From positions 744,001 through 808,000 of the forward strand of contig NZ_RJWA01000002.1 in assembly GCF_003762835.1 (NCBI RefSeq): a stretch of 64,000 nt of DNA. The letters are read 5' to 3'. The notes under the pieces were generated by a model. The model ran no database searches, was not told where the DNA came from, and saw only the letters and a list, made by a program, of their open reading frames with translations. Source of the DNA: Micromonospora sp. HM5-17. GTDB lineage: Bacteria; Actinomycetota; Actinomycetes; Mycobacteriales; Micromonosporaceae. Every line of letters begins with the position of its first letter. Positions within the stretch are counted from its first letter, which is position 1. Below, one piece after another: positions 54,448 to 63,449 of the stretch. The position numbers and the translations under genes were made by a program.

Positions 54448-55752
54448 CTAGCGGGGTGGCGGATCGGGCGGTGCCGGCGGGTGCCGATATCCGCCGGTGC
54501 CGTATCCGGGCGGCCCCGGATACCCGCCCGGGACGCGGTGACCGGGTGGGGTGGGCGCCGCACCCGGATACGGGTGACCGACCACGACCGGTGGCGGCGG
54601 GTGCGTCCGGCGGCGTCGGCCGCGGACGAGGAGCCAGCCGAGGACGCCCACCCCGCCGAGCAGGGCCAGGAGGCAGAGCCCTCCGACGACGAAGGCCAGC
54701 GGGCTGAGGGTGATGTCGGTCGGCTGGTCGGCGCCGGGCAGCGCCGCCGCGGGGGGAGTGGCGGCGTCGCCCGCGGGCGGGCTCGCCTCGGCCGTCGGTG
54801 GCGCCTCGGCGGGTTCGACGTCCGCGGTGAGCGCCTCGACGATGTCGAGGACGCCGTAGCCGTACTCGGGGTCGCGGCCGGGCGCGCCCCTGTCGTCCGC
54901 GGTGGCGGTGAGCCGGTGGACGACCTCGGTCGCCGACAGGTCCGGGTACCTCGCCCGGACCAGCGCCGCCGCTCCGGCCACGATCGCGGTGGCGTCGCTG
55001 GTGCCGGTGCCGGCGCGGTAGCCCCCGGTGTTGCTGGTGGAGGCGATGTCGACCCCGGGTGCGGTCAGCACCATCTCCGCGCCGGTCACGCTCACCGACG
55101 CGATCCGGCCGTCCCGTCCGGTGGCGCCGACCGCCACCACGCCCGGATACCGGGCGGGGTAGCCGATGAACTCGTCGTCGGGGCGGTTCCCCACCCCGGC
55201 CACCACGACGACGTCGGCGGCCAACGCGTCCTGCACCGCCTTGCGCAGCGCGGCCGACGAGCCGGCGACCAGTGACAGCGACAGGACCCTGGCGCCACGT
55301 CGGACCCCCTCGGCGATGGCATCCGGCAGATTCCCGGCGTGGCCGACCTTGGACTGCGAGTCGCGGATCGGCAGGATCCTGGCCTCGGGCGCGATGCCGA
55401 GCGCGCCGTCGGCGTTGCCCGGTCCGTGGCCGTGTGCGGCGATCAGGCCGGCCATCGCGGTCCCGTGCCCGTTGGTGTCCTGCTGCCCCCGGGTGTCCGC
55501 GCCGGTCAGGTCCACGCCGGGCAGGACGTTACCGACCAGGTCGCGGTGGTCGGCACGCACCCCGCTGTCGATCACCCCGACGATCACACCCTCGCCCCGG
55601 CTGACCTTGTGTGCCGCGGCGATGTCGAGTGCTCGCAGATGCCACTGTCGATCACGTATCTCGTCCGCGAGCGCCGGGCCGGGTGCCCCCAGACCAGCGG
55701 CGAGCACCCCGACCGCGACCGCCGCGGACCAGCGTCCCAGCCGTCCCCTCAC
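54448..55752 (-). CDS. mycP: Mycosin-like S8 serine protease of an ESX (type VII secretion) locus
   Basis: A 434-residue membrane-anchored subtilisin. The signal peptide is RLGRWSAAVAVGVLAAGLGAPGPALA, then the mycosin N-terminal extension RDRQWHLRALDIAAAHKVSRG. The catalytic Asp is in VIDSGVRADHRDLVG, His in DTNGHGTAMAGLIA, and Ser in GTGTSDATAIVAGAAALV. A C-terminal TM (LAFVVGGLCLLALLGGVGVLGWLLV) follows a Pro/Ala linker, and a proline-rich cytosolic tail ends the protein. GTG 55752 overlaps the stop of the upstream gene by 4 bp. Mycosins process ESX substrates and stabilise the secretion complex. Confidence 0.88.
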   Translation of the reverse strand: MRGRLGRWSAAVAVGVLAAGLGAPGPALADEIRDRQWHLRALDIAAAHKVSRGEGVIVGVIDSGVRADHRDLVGNVLPGVDLTGADTRGQQDTNGHGTAMAGLIAAHGHGPGNADGALGIAPEARILPIRDSQSKVGHAGNLPDAIAEGVRRGARVLSLSLVAGSSAALRKAVQDALAADVVVVAGVGNRPDDEFIGYPARYPGVVAVGATGRDGRIASVSVTGAEMVLTAPGVDIASTSNTGGYRAGTGTSDATAIVAGAAALVRARYPDLSATEVVHRLTATADDRGAPGRDPEYGYGVLDIVEALTADVEPAEAPPTAEASPPAGDAATPPAAALPGADQPTDITLSPLAFVVGGLCLLALLGGVGVLGWLLVRGRRRRTHPPPPVVVGHPYPGAAPTPPGHRVPGGYPGPPGYGTGGYRHPPAPPDPPPR

Positions 55753-57194
55753 CGGTCCTGCCCGATGACTCCGCCTCCGGTGTCGTGCCGGCTGACGCGC
55801 CGGTTCGGCTCGATCGAGGGCGCGACCCCCTCCTCGACCTCCCACGGGTTGTCGGGGTCCCAGCGCCGGTGATCCCGCTCGCCGCCGTCCGACCGGCCCC
55901 GGCGGCCGCCCACCGGGGCGGCACCGCCGACCGCGCCGGCGGCCCCGGCGCGGCCCGTTCCCGCCGCACCGGGCGGTCCGATGACCCCGCCGACCGGATT
56001 CACCCGGGGGGTCCCGCCGCCCACCGGCGTCGGCGGAACACCGCCGACGCCGGTCCCGGGCCGTCCGCCGATCACGCCCCCGGGGGGCAGAACGCCACCG
56101 GAGCCGAGCGAGCCGGGACGGCCGACGCCGCCCGGCACCGGTGGAGCGGGGGGAACACGGCCGGCACCGACACCCCCGCCGCCCCCACCACCGATCGGCG
56201 GTACCGCCGAGATGATCGGCGGGGCACCGAGTCCGGGGCCGGACGCCGTCGGCTGCGGAGTCACCGGCGGCGAGACCGGGGGCGAACCCGGCGTCGGACC
56301 CGGCGTCGGAGCGGTCGGGGGAAGCACGGTGGACAGACTCGGGCCGTCGTCGGTGGGGTACGGCGGCGACGCGGGCTGGTGGGGGAGGACGGTGACCGGC
56401 CCGGGGCCGACGTCCCCCTCGATCTGCCCGGGGCCGACGTCGCCCTCGATCTGTCCGGGACCGGCGTCGTCGGACACCCGGCGGTGGGACGGCGGGTCCA
56501 CCTGTGGGGGTGGGATCGCCCGGTCGTCCGAGCCGTCGCCAATCTCCCGTCCGTCGTCACGTTCGGTCCGCGGCGGAAGGTACTCCGGGGGCGGCTTCAC
56601 CCGTTGCCCACCGTCGCGGGCGGCGCCGTCCAACTGCGCCATCAACGCGTGGGCCTGCCGGTTGAGCGCCTCCTGCCGACCGTCCTCGACGGGCGGCGAG
56701 GTGAAGGCTTCGAAGAGGCCCTCGCCCACCCGGTCGCCGACCGTACGTCCCAGCTCTCCGGCGTACGACTGGCCGATCGCCCCGCCGATCACGCCGGCCT
56801 GTTCGATCTGCTTCTGGTAGTCCGCGAGCCTCTGCTGGTTGCTGACGTACTCCTCGTAGATCGGCTTCAGCTTCGCGCGGGTCAGCTCGATCGCGTTCGC
56901 CACGTGGTTGATCTGGGTGGCGTTGTTCGCGGCGACGGTCGAGGTCTGCTCCGCGGCGGTGATGAGCCGGTCCAGTTCGCCCAGGTAGGCCGCGGAGGCG
57001 GCGTTGCTCTCCGGGGGCCACAGGGCGGCGAGCTGCGCGCGGCAGCTCCGCAGCGTCCGGACGTGCCCGTCGAGCATGCTGGAGGCCCGGTTCCAGGCGG
57101 CGACCTGGTCGCGGCTCGGTTGGAGCTGGCGGTAAGCCGTATCCACCATCTGCCAGAGCTGGACGACGGTGAGAGTGGCGGGACGCTCAGACAC
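55749..57194 (-). CDS. Proline/glycine-rich ESX-associated protein
   Basis: A 481-residue protein. Residues 1-165 are helical (LWQMVDTAYRQLQPSRDQVAAWNRASSML, a TAAEQTSTVAANNATQINHVANAIELTRAKL coil), compatible with the helical-hairpin N-terminal domain of WXG100/PPE-like ESX substrates. The remaining 315 residues are a low-complexity Pro/Gly/Val region, with a 9-residue tandem repeat GPGQIEGDV near residues 250-270. The end is charged (RWDPDNPWEVEEG). The start overlaps the upstream gene by 8 bp and the end overlaps the mycosin gene by 4 bp. It is probably a secreted or surface-exposed ESX partner; specific function unknown. Confidence 0.7.
   Translation of the reverse strand: MSERPATLTVVQLWQMVDTAYRQLQPSRDQVAAWNRASSMLDGHVRTLRSCRAQLAALWPPESNAASAAYLGELDRLITAAEQTSTVAANNATQINHVANAIELTRAKLKPIYEEYVSNQQRLADYQKQIEQAGVIGGAIGQSYAGELGRTVGDRVGEGLFEAFTSPPVEDGRQEALNRQAHALMAQLDGAARDGGQRVKPPPEYLPPRTERDDGREIGDGSDDRAIPPPQVDPPSHRRVSDDAGPGQIEGDVGPGQIEGDVGPGPVTVLPHQPASPPYPTDDGPSLSTVLPPTAPTPGPTPGSPPVSPPVTPQPTASGPGLGAPPIISAVPPIGGGGGGGVGAGRVPPAPPVPGGVGRPGSLGSGGVLPPGGVIGGRPGTGVGGVPPTPVGGGTPRVNPVGGVIGPPGAAGTGRAGAAGAVGGAAPVGGRRGRSDGGERDHRRWDPDNPWEVEEGVAPSIEPNRRVSRHDTGGGVIGQDR
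56400..56460 (-). repeat. 27-bp tandem repeat in the proline-rich ESX protein gene
   Basis: Two nearly identical 27-bp units (56400-56426 and 56427-56453, one visible mismatch C/G) plus a partial third encode GPGQIEGDV repeats. They are in frame, so repeat number could vary without breaking the protein. Confidence 0.7.
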
Positions 57195-57678
57195 CGGCGG
57201 TACCTCCCGACGGAGCCGGCGGGGCGGACGGGGCCGGGGGCTGGGTCGGTCCCAGCGCGTCGTAGACGTCGGTGACCGTGGCCCGGGCCAGGTCGTCGGT
57301 GGTGCGGTAGTTCCGGGCTATCTGCTCGGCGGCACTGGCCATCGCCTGGGTTCCCCGGTCGAGGTTGTAGAGCGAGTCGAGCGTCGCCTGGATGCACTCG
57401 TCGTACCGGTCCCGGAGGTGGTCCCACTCGGCACCCAGAATGCCGGTGCCGATCGTCGCCCCCCGCTCCATGGCGTCGTGCACGGGCGGCACCTGGGTGC
57501 GGTAGCCCTGCCGCAGCTCCTCGCGCATCACCGCGGCTGCCTTGGCGAGGCCATCGATCTCCACGGTGATCTGGTTCATCAGCGCGCCGGCCACGGCGCC
57601 GGCCACCGCGCCGAGGTTGCCGCCCACCGAGGCGGCGACCGCGGCTGCCGCGGCGACCCGTGGGTCGACCTGGCTCAT
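57187..57678 (-). CDS. WXG100-like ESX protein
   Basis: A 163-residue, almost wholly helical protein. The N-terminal half is Ala/Val-rich (VAAAAAVAASVGGNLGAVAGAVAGALMNQITVEIDGLAKAAAVM), the second half has EWDHLRDRYDECIQATLDSLYNLDRGTQAMASAAEQIARNYRTTDDLAR. A classical W-x-G turn is not evident, but the YRTTD segment fits the Y-x3-D/E ESX secretion signal following a helix. ATG 57678 is chosen because GGAGGGGTGGGG precedes it. It is first of three overlapping minus-strand genes with the proline-rich protein and the mycosin, and is likely a secreted ESX partner. Confidence 0.68.
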   Translation of the reverse strand: MSQVDPRVAAAAAVAASVGGNLGAVAGAVAGALMNQITVEIDGLAKAAAVMREELRQGYRTQVPPVHDAMERGATIGTGILGAEWDHLRDRYDECIQATLDSLYNLDRGTQAMASAAEQIARNYRTTDDLARATVTDVYDALGPTQPPAPSAPPAPSGGTAGV

Positions 57679-57799
57679 CCCCACCCCTCCCCACGTGTCA
57701 GCGGACATCAACGTCGCTCATTGTAGCGGACGGGGGTCACATGATTGCTGTCCGAACTCGTTGCCCGTCAGGGTGGGAACGCCGGTCGGCCGGCGCCGC

Positions 57800-58924
57800 T
57801 CACACCCGTTCGAAGTAGGCGCGGACCCGCGACACCACCGTCTCCAGCTGCTCCTCGGTCAGCTCCGGGTAGATCGGCAGGGAGAGGCACTCCCGCGCCC
57901 ACGCCTCGGTCACCGGCAGGTCGCCCGCCCGGTATCCGAGCGCCGCGTACGCCGGCTGGAGGTGCAGCGGGACCGGATAGTGCACCCCCGCACCGATGCC
58001 GGCCTCCCGCAGGTACGCCAGCAGTCCGTCCCGGTGCCGGGTCCGGACCACGAACAGGTGGTACACGCCGCGCCGGTTCGCCGGCTCGACCGGCAGGACC
58101 AGGTCACCGACACCGTCCAGCCTGGACCGGTACGCGGCCGCCAGCTCCCGCCGCCGCTGGTTGCTCTCCCGAAGGGTGGTGAGTTTCGCCGTGAGGACGG
58201 CCGCCTGGAGGGTGTCGAGTCGCGCCGCGTACCCGACGACCAGGTGCTCGTACTTGGTGGCACGCCCGTGGTCGGCCAGCCGGCGGATCGTGTCGGCGAG
58301 CGCCGGATCCGCGGTGGTGACCGCCCCCGCGTCGCCGAACGCCCCCAGGTTCTTGCCCGGGTAGAAGGAGAAGCAGCCAACCCGGCCGTACGCGCCGGCC
58401 CGGACGACCGATCCGTCGGCCCGGACGAACTCGGCACCGTGCGCCTGCGCGGCGTCCTCGATCAGCGGGACCCCGGCGGCCGTGGCGAGGGCCCCGATCG
58501 CGTCCAGGTCGACCGGGAGGCCGTACAGGTGGACCGGGACGACGGCCCGGACCCGGTCGATGACCGCCTTGAGCGCGTCCGGATCCATGCCGCCGGTCTC
58601 GGCGTCGACCTCGACGAAGCGTGGCCGGGCACCGAGCCAGGTCACCGGCTCCGCCGTGGCGGCGAAGGTGTGCGCCGGCAGCGCCACCTCGTCCCCGGGT
58701 CCGACTCCGAGGGCGGCCAGGCTCAGGTGAATGGCGGCGGTACCCGAGGCGACGCCGACGGCGTGCCGGGTGCCGCAGAAGGCGGCGAACGCCGACTCGA
58801 ACTCGCCAACCTCCGGACCGAGGATGAACCGGGTCTCCGCCAGGACCCGCCGGATGGCCGCATCGATCGCGTCGCGGTGCCGGGCGTACGAGGCGGCCAG
58901 GTCGACCAGGGGGATTCGGGGCAT
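57800..58924 (-). CDS. DegT/DnrJ/EryC1 family sugar aminotransferase
   Basis: A 374-residue PLP-dependent aminotransferase: IPLVDLAASYARHRDAIDAAI, FILGPEVGEFESAFAAFCGTRHAVGVASGTAAIHLSL, VALPAHTFAATAEPV, LIEDAAQAHGAEF, the PLP lysine in CFSFYPGKNLGAFGDAGAV, and the C-terminal HYPVPLHLQPAY. It belongs to the same family as the gene at 26019 but is only moderately similar, so it probably acts on another keto sugar (for example 3-amino deoxy-hexose synthesis, as in WlbC/FdtB/DesV). It lies 54 bp downstream of a MocA-type dehydrogenase on the same strand. Confidence 0.88.
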   Translation of the reverse strand: MPRIPLVDLAASYARHRDAIDAAIRRVLAETRFILGPEVGEFESAFAAFCGTRHAVGVASGTAAIHLSLAALGVGPGDEVALPAHTFAATAEPVTWLGARPRFVEVDAETGGMDPDALKAVIDRVRAVVPVHLYGLPVDLDAIGALATAAGVPLIEDAAQAHGAEFVRADGSVVRAGAYGRVGCFSFYPGKNLGAFGDAGAVTTADPALADTIRRLADHGRATKYEHLVVGYAARLDTLQAAVLTAKLTTLRESNQRRRELAAAYRSRLDGVGDLVLPVEPANRRGVYHLFVVRTRHRDGLLAYLREAGIGAGVHYPVPLHLQPAYAALGYRAGDLPVTEAWARECLSLPIYPELTEEQLETVVSRVRAYFERV

Positions 58925-58978
58925 CGCGGGCTCCTGTTCGGTGGGGACGGTGGGTCGGATCCGGCGGACCCGGCGGGC

Positions 58979-60061
58979 TCAGGAGGCGGCGGCCGTCAGG
59001 TCGAGGGACGCGTCGTCGGTGCGGGTCCGGGCGGACCCCGGGATCTCGACCCGCGGCACGGCGACCGCGGCGCCGCCGGCCCGCAGCGAGGCGTCGGCCG
59101 CCTCCAGCACCGCCACGACCCGGGCGCCGTTCCAGCCGTCGGTGCGGGGCCGGGTGCCGGTGCGGACACAGTCGAGGAAGTGGGCGAGCTCCAGAGCGAG
59201 CGGCTCGGCCGTGGAGAGTTCCGGCACGTGCACCGCGCCGTCACGCAGCCGGTACCGTCGGACGCCGGTCCCGTCCGGCTCCACCGGCTCGGCCCCCTTG
59301 TCGAAGACGGTCACGCGTGCCTCGGGCCTCAGGTCGTCGTAGACGAGCATCCGGCGGGTGCCGACCACGGTGGTCCGGCGCGTCTTCGCCGGATCCAGCC
59401 AGCTGACGTGCATGTGCGCGACGACGTCCCCGGGGTAGCCCACGGTGACGAACATGACGTCCTCGACGCCGTCGTGCAGGTATCGTCCGCCCTGGGCGGC
59501 GACCCACCGCGCGTCGGTGCCGAGCAGGTGGTTCGCGATCGAGACGTCGTGCGGCCCGATCGACCAGAACGAGTGCAGGTCGCTCTGGATCCGGCCCAGA
59601 TTGAGTCGCTGCGAGTGCAGGTAGAGGACGTCGCCGAGCTCGCCGGCCCGGATGTACTCACGCATCCACTCCACCGCGGGGACGTACTCGAAGGTGTGGC
59701 CGACCATCAGCACCAACCCTGACCGGTCCGCGGTGTCGGCCAGGGCGACCGCGTCGGCGAGCGACATCGCCAGCGGCTTCTCGACGAAGACGTGCCGGCC
59801 CGCCGCCAGTGCCCGCCGGGCCAACGGCGCGTGGCTCGGCGCCGGGGTGGCGATCAGTACGGCGCCCACCTCGTCATCGCCGAGCAGTGCGTCCAGATCG
59901 TCGGTGACCACGACGTCGGGATAGCGTTTTGTCGCGGCCCGGCGGCGCTCCGGGCTGGCGTCGACCAGGTAACGCCAGCGCGGTCCGGCGAGCCGGGCGA
60001 GATTCCGGGCGAGGTTGGTGCCCCAGTAACCAAAGCCGATCAGGCCGATCTTCGAGGTCAC
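58979..60061 (-). CDS. Gfo/Idh/MocA family sugar dehydrogenase
   Basis: A 360-residue NAD(P)-dependent oxidoreductase. It has IGLIGFGYWGTNLARNLARL (Rossmann), VLIATPAPSHAPLARRALAAGRHVFVEKPLAMS, VGHTFEYVPAVEWMREYI, LNLGRIQSDLHSFWSIGPHDVSIANHLLG (catalytic Lys/His region; here HDVSI), and a C-terminal beta-sheet half. GTG 60061 follows GGGAGACG with slightly long spacing. It is upstream of the DegT gene and likely supplies it with a keto substrate. Related to the gene at 27125 only at family level. Confidence 0.86.
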   Translation of the reverse strand: MTSKIGLIGFGYWGTNLARNLARLAGPRWRYLVDASPERRRAATKRYPDVVVTDDLDALLGDDEVGAVLIATPAPSHAPLARRALAAGRHVFVEKPLAMSLADAVALADTADRSGLVLMVGHTFEYVPAVEWMREYIRAGELGDVLYLHSQRLNLGRIQSDLHSFWSIGPHDVSIANHLLGTDARWVAAQGGRYLHDGVEDVMFVTVGYPGDVVAHMHVSWLDPAKTRRTTVVGTRRMLVYDDLRPEARVTVFDKGAEPVEPDGTGVRRYRLRDGAVHVPELSTAEPLALELAHFLDCVRTGTRPRTDGWNGARVVAVLEAADASLRAGGAAVAVPRVEIPGSARTRTDDASLDLTAAAS

Positions 60062-60385
60062 GATGTCGTCTCCCAGCAGATCGAGGTTCGCGTCGCGAGA
60101 AATCTCCGCGAACCGGGATGGTCGGCTATTGTGGAGGTGCCGACGAGGGCTGTTCCCGCCGACGGACACGAGGATTCCGCCGAAATGCGAGGCCGATTCG
60201 TCGTCCGTCCGGCGAATATGTCGGCGGCAGTTGTCGCCGCTGTTCCTGCGTCACGTCACCGGAATCCTGCTACGCAATCTGCGCGACTCGCCAGCGGGCT
60301 GTCCAGTTCCCGACCTGTCCGGACCCGCCGGGACAGTTCCCGGGGCGGCCCCGACCGGGTTTCCTGAGCCATTTGGACGGTTTGC
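60062..60385. other. Intergenic region between CapD-like and MocA genes
   Basis: A 324-bp gap on the minus-strand side. The right end has an inverted repeat TCCTGAGC (60362-60369) / GCTCAGGA (60384-60391) that overlaps the stop of the CapD-like gene and may be its terminator. The region 60060-60200 is more A+T-rich and probably holds the promoter of the MocA-DegT pair. No gene seen. Confidence 0.45.
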
Positions 60386-62302
60386 TCAGGACGACCGGGA
60401 CGACGACGGCTGGCTGTTCCGGGTGTTCGGCACCAGTGCGCCGGGCCGCTGTTCGTGCTCCGGTTGACCGCAGAGCCAGGCGAGGTGCTCAATCAGTTTC
60501 TCCGGGTCGTCGAACGGGTCCAGGGCGGTCACCTCGGCCGGATTCAGCGCGGGCACCGGGACGTGGGAGATCAGCGGGTGCAGCGGGCGCGCGTCGATTT
60601 CACCGGTGCCGAAAAGCTCCTCGTGGAGCTTCTCGCCGGGCCGGAGCCCGGTGTAGACGATCCGGGCCGGTCCCGGCGCCTGGGCCGCGAGCTGCCGGGC
60701 GACGTCGTCGATCCGGACCGGCTTGCCCATGTCCAGCACCAGCGCCTCACCGTCCCGGCCGATCGCCGCGGCCTGGAGCACCAGGTGCACCGCCTCCTGC
60801 ACGGTCATCAGGTAGCGGGTGACCTCGGGATGGGTGACCGTGATCGGCAGACCCGCCTCGATCTGCGCCCGGAACGCGGTCACCACCGAGCCGCGGCTGC
60901 CGAGGACGTTCCCGAAGCGGACGCTGAGGAACGTGCCGGGGTAGGTGGCGGCGGCGTACGCGGTGAGCCGTTCGGTGATCCGCTTGGAGTAGCCGAGCAC
61001 ACTGACCGGATTCGCGGCCTTGTCGGTGGAGATGTTGACGAACTTCGCCACCCCGCGGCAGGCCTCCAGGACCGCGAGGGTGCCCCAGACGTTGGTCTGC
61101 ACCGCCTCGCCCGGGTGCCGCTGGAGCAGCGGCAGGTGCTTGAGCGCGGCGGCGTGGAAGACGATGTCCGGCCGGCGTTCGGTCATGATCCGGGCGAGCC
61201 GCTCCGCGTCGCGGACGTCGGCGAGGATCAGCTCGGAGCTGTCCAGCAGTGCCCGGCCGGAGAGGGACAGTTGGAGGCTGTGCAGCGCGGACTCGTCCCG
61301 GTCGAGCATCATCAGCTCGGCGGGGTTGGCCCGGGCGATCTGCCGGCACAGCTCCGAGCCGATCGAGCCGCCCGCACCGGTCACCAGAATCCGTCGGCCG
61401 GTGAGTTCCTTGTCGGCCGTCTTCAGGTTCGCCGCCACGTGGCGGCGGCCGAGCAGGTCGTTGATCTCCACGTCGCGGACGTCGGCGACGCTGATCCGGT
61501 GGTCGACCAGCTCCCGGACCGGGGGGAGCACCTTGAAGGCGGCCCCGGCGGCCAGGCTGGCGCTCCGTACCTCGCGGATCAGTTCGGCGTCCGCGTTGGC
61601 GACGGAGAAGATGACCGTGGTGGCCCCGGTCCGGGCGACCGCCTCGGCGATGTCGCCCCGGCCGCCGAGCATCCGGACGCCGTTGAACCGGAGGTGCCGC
61701 TTCGCCGGGTCGTCGTCGAGCAGCCCGACCGGCAGGTAGCGACCCCGCGGGTCGCTCATCATGGCCTGGAGCAGCGCCTGTCCGGCCGAGCCCAGGCCGA
61801 AGAGCAGGACCGGGGTGGCGGAGTGGATGGTGGGGCGCAGGGATCGGTCGCGCTGGTACCGGTAGGCCGCGCGGACGGACAGCATCAGCAACAGGGTCAG
61901 CGCGCCGCCGACGACCGGGGTACTGGCGGGCACCGGCCGGTCCGCCGTGGAGAGCACGACGCCGAGCATGAGCGCGGCGGTGCAGCCGACGGTGCTGGCC
62001 AGGGTGCGGGCCTCCTCCAGACTGCCCAACGGGTGTCGCCCCTGGTGGAGGTGGACGAGCGTGGTCACGCCACAGTGCAGGGCCGCCGCCACCAGGCCCG
62101 CGCCGGCCACGGACAGGACACGATCCGTGGTGAGGGCGAACTCGTACCGGGCCCACGCCGCGGTGAGGAAGCCACCGATCCAGGCCGCGACGTCGGCGGC
62201 GAGCAACAACGCCGTACGCCGACGCGAGTCCGCGCGTCGGCGTACGGGGTGGCTGCCGCTGGGTGCTTCGGTGCGGCCTGGCGCCTCTTCGGTACGTGGC
62301 AT
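60386..62302 (-). CDS. CapD/WbpM-like membrane nucleotide-sugar 4,6-dehydratase
   Basis: A 638-residue polysaccharide biosynthesis protein. Residues 25-145 carry four TM segments (TALLLAADVAAWIGGFLTAAWA, VLSVAGAGLVAAALHCGV, GCTAALMLGVVLS, GGALTLLLMLSV). A first Rossmann domain follows (TPVLLFGLGSAGQALLQ), then a catalytic extended-SDR domain with RRILVTGAGGSIGSELCRQIA, DIVFHAAALKHLPLLQRHP and NISTDKAANPVSVLGYSKRITE. In this family the usual YxxxK tyrosine is replaced by Met/Val-type residues, here SVLGYSK; the acidic DK pair is kept. It probably makes a UDP-4-keto-6-deoxy-HexNAc that starts surface glycan synthesis. Confidence 0.88.
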   Translation of the reverse strand: MPRTEEAPGRTEAPSGSHPVRRRADSRRRTALLLAADVAAWIGGFLTAAWARYEFALTTDRVLSVAGAGLVAAALHCGVTTLVHLHQGRHPLGSLEEARTLASTVGCTAALMLGVVLSTADRPVPASTPVVGGALTLLLMLSVRAAYRYQRDRSLRPTIHSATPVLLFGLGSAGQALLQAMMSDPRGRYLPVGLLDDDPAKRHLRFNGVRMLGGRGDIAEAVARTGATTVIFSVANADAELIREVRSASLAAGAAFKVLPPVRELVDHRISVADVRDVEINDLLGRRHVAANLKTADKELTGRRILVTGAGGSIGSELCRQIARANPAELMMLDRDESALHSLQLSLSGRALLDSSELILADVRDAERLARIMTERRPDIVFHAAALKHLPLLQRHPGEAVQTNVWGTLAVLEACRGVAKFVNISTDKAANPVSVLGYSKRITERLTAYAAATYPGTFLSVRFGNVLGSRGSVVTAFRAQIEAGLPITVTHPEVTRYLMTVQEAVHLVLQAAAIGRDGEALVLDMGKPVRIDDVARQLAAQAPGPARIVYTGLRPGEKLHEELFGTGEIDARPLHPLISHVPVPALNPAEVTALDPFDDPEKLIEHLAWLCGQPEHEQRPGALVPNTRNSQPSSSRSS

Positions 62303-62494
62303 CTGCTGCTCCCTCGTGCGATGTGCGGACCGCAGGCCGTCGAGTGGTGTGGGAACGTCCGGTCACAACACCTATCCGATGGGGGCCGGTCGCCGGGCAG
62401 GTTTCACCTTTTCCACGTCGCGATTTCCCGCGCGTGACCTGACGCCGCCGATGTCGTTTGCATAGCGGGCGGACCAACGGGGTGAGGAGGAAAA

Positions 62495-63439
62495 TTGAAG
62501 ATCGTCGTAACGGGAGGGGCCGGATTTATCGGCTCCAATGTCGTGCGGGCGCTCGTGGAAATGCCGGAGGTCAGCGATATCGTCGTCATTGACGACCTCT
62601 CGACCGGAAGGCTTGACAATGTGGCCGGCCTGCCGACCCGTTTCGTCTGCGGTTCGATTCTCGAATCCGCGCTCCTCGACGACGCGTTCGCCGGCGCCGC
62701 GAGTGTCGTCCATCTGGCCGCGGTGCCCTCCGTCCCGCGCTCCATCGAGGATCCGGTCCGAACCCACCAGGCCAACGCCACCGGCACCCTTACCGTGCTG
62801 GAGGCCGCCCGACGGCATCGGGTGCCGCAGGTCATCCTCGCCTCCTCGTCATCGGTGTACGGCGCCAATCCCGCCCTGCCCAAGCGGGAGAGCCTGCGTC
62901 CGATGCCGCTGAGCCCGTACGCGGTGTCGAAGCTGGCGACCGAGGCGTACGCGGTGGCGTACGCCTCCTGCTACGGCATGGCGGTGCTGCCGTTCCGGTT
63001 CTTCAACGTCTTCGGGCCCGGGCAGGCGGCGAATCACGCCTACGCCGCGGTGGTCCCGGCATTCGTCTCGGCGGCGCTGGACGGGCGTCCGTTGCGGGTC
63101 TTCGGCGACGGCCGGCAGACCCGGGACTTCACCTATGTCGGGAGCGTCGCCTCGGTGCTCGTCGAGGCCGTCCGGCGACGGGTGTCGGCGCCGGACGCCG
63201 TGAACCTCGCCTTCGGCACCCGAACCTCCCTGCTGGGCCTCATCGCTAAACTCGAGGCCGTCCTCGGCCGTTCCGTCGAGGTCGTCCACGAGGCGCCCCG
63301 GCCAGGCGATGTCCGGGACTCGCAGGCGGACTGCACGCGGCTGCGGACGCTGTTCCCCACGGTGAGTCCCTACCCGCTGCGGGTGGGTCTGGAGGCGACC
63401 GTCGCCTGGATGTCTGCCCGCGTCCCCGCCGGACGGTAA
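62495..63439 (+). CDS. NAD-dependent UDP-sugar 4-epimerase/dehydratase
   Basis: A 314-residue extended SDR. MKIVVTGGAGFIGSNVVRALVE is the NAD-binding motif, VVHLAAVPSVPRSIEDP is next, VILASSSSVYGANP precedes the catalytic Tyr/Lys in SPYAVSKLATEAYA (YxxxK), and FRFFNVFGPGQ is the substrate loop. It is of GalE/WbpP length and resembles UDP-GlcNAc/UDP-Glc 4-epimerases. The start is TTG 62495 with a strong GGTGAGGAGG upstream. It diverges from the CapD-like gene and is followed, 10 bp later, by a flippase gene. Confidence 0.87.
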   Translation: MKIVVTGGAGFIGSNVVRALVEMPEVSDIVVIDDLSTGRLDNVAGLPTRFVCGSILESALLDDAFAGAASVVHLAAVPSVPRSIEDPVRTHQANATGTLTVLEAARRHRVPQVILASSSSVYGANPALPKRESLRPMPLSPYAVSKLATEAYAVAYASCYGMAVLPFRFFNVFGPGQAANHAYAAVVPAFVSAALDGRPLRVFGDGRQTRDFTYVGSVASVLVEAVRRRVSAPDAVNLAFGTRTSLLGLIAKLEAVLGRSVEVVHEAPRPGDVRDSQADCTRLRTLFPTVSPYPLRVGLEATVAWMSARVPAGR

Positions 63440-63449
63440 CGCCCGCGAC

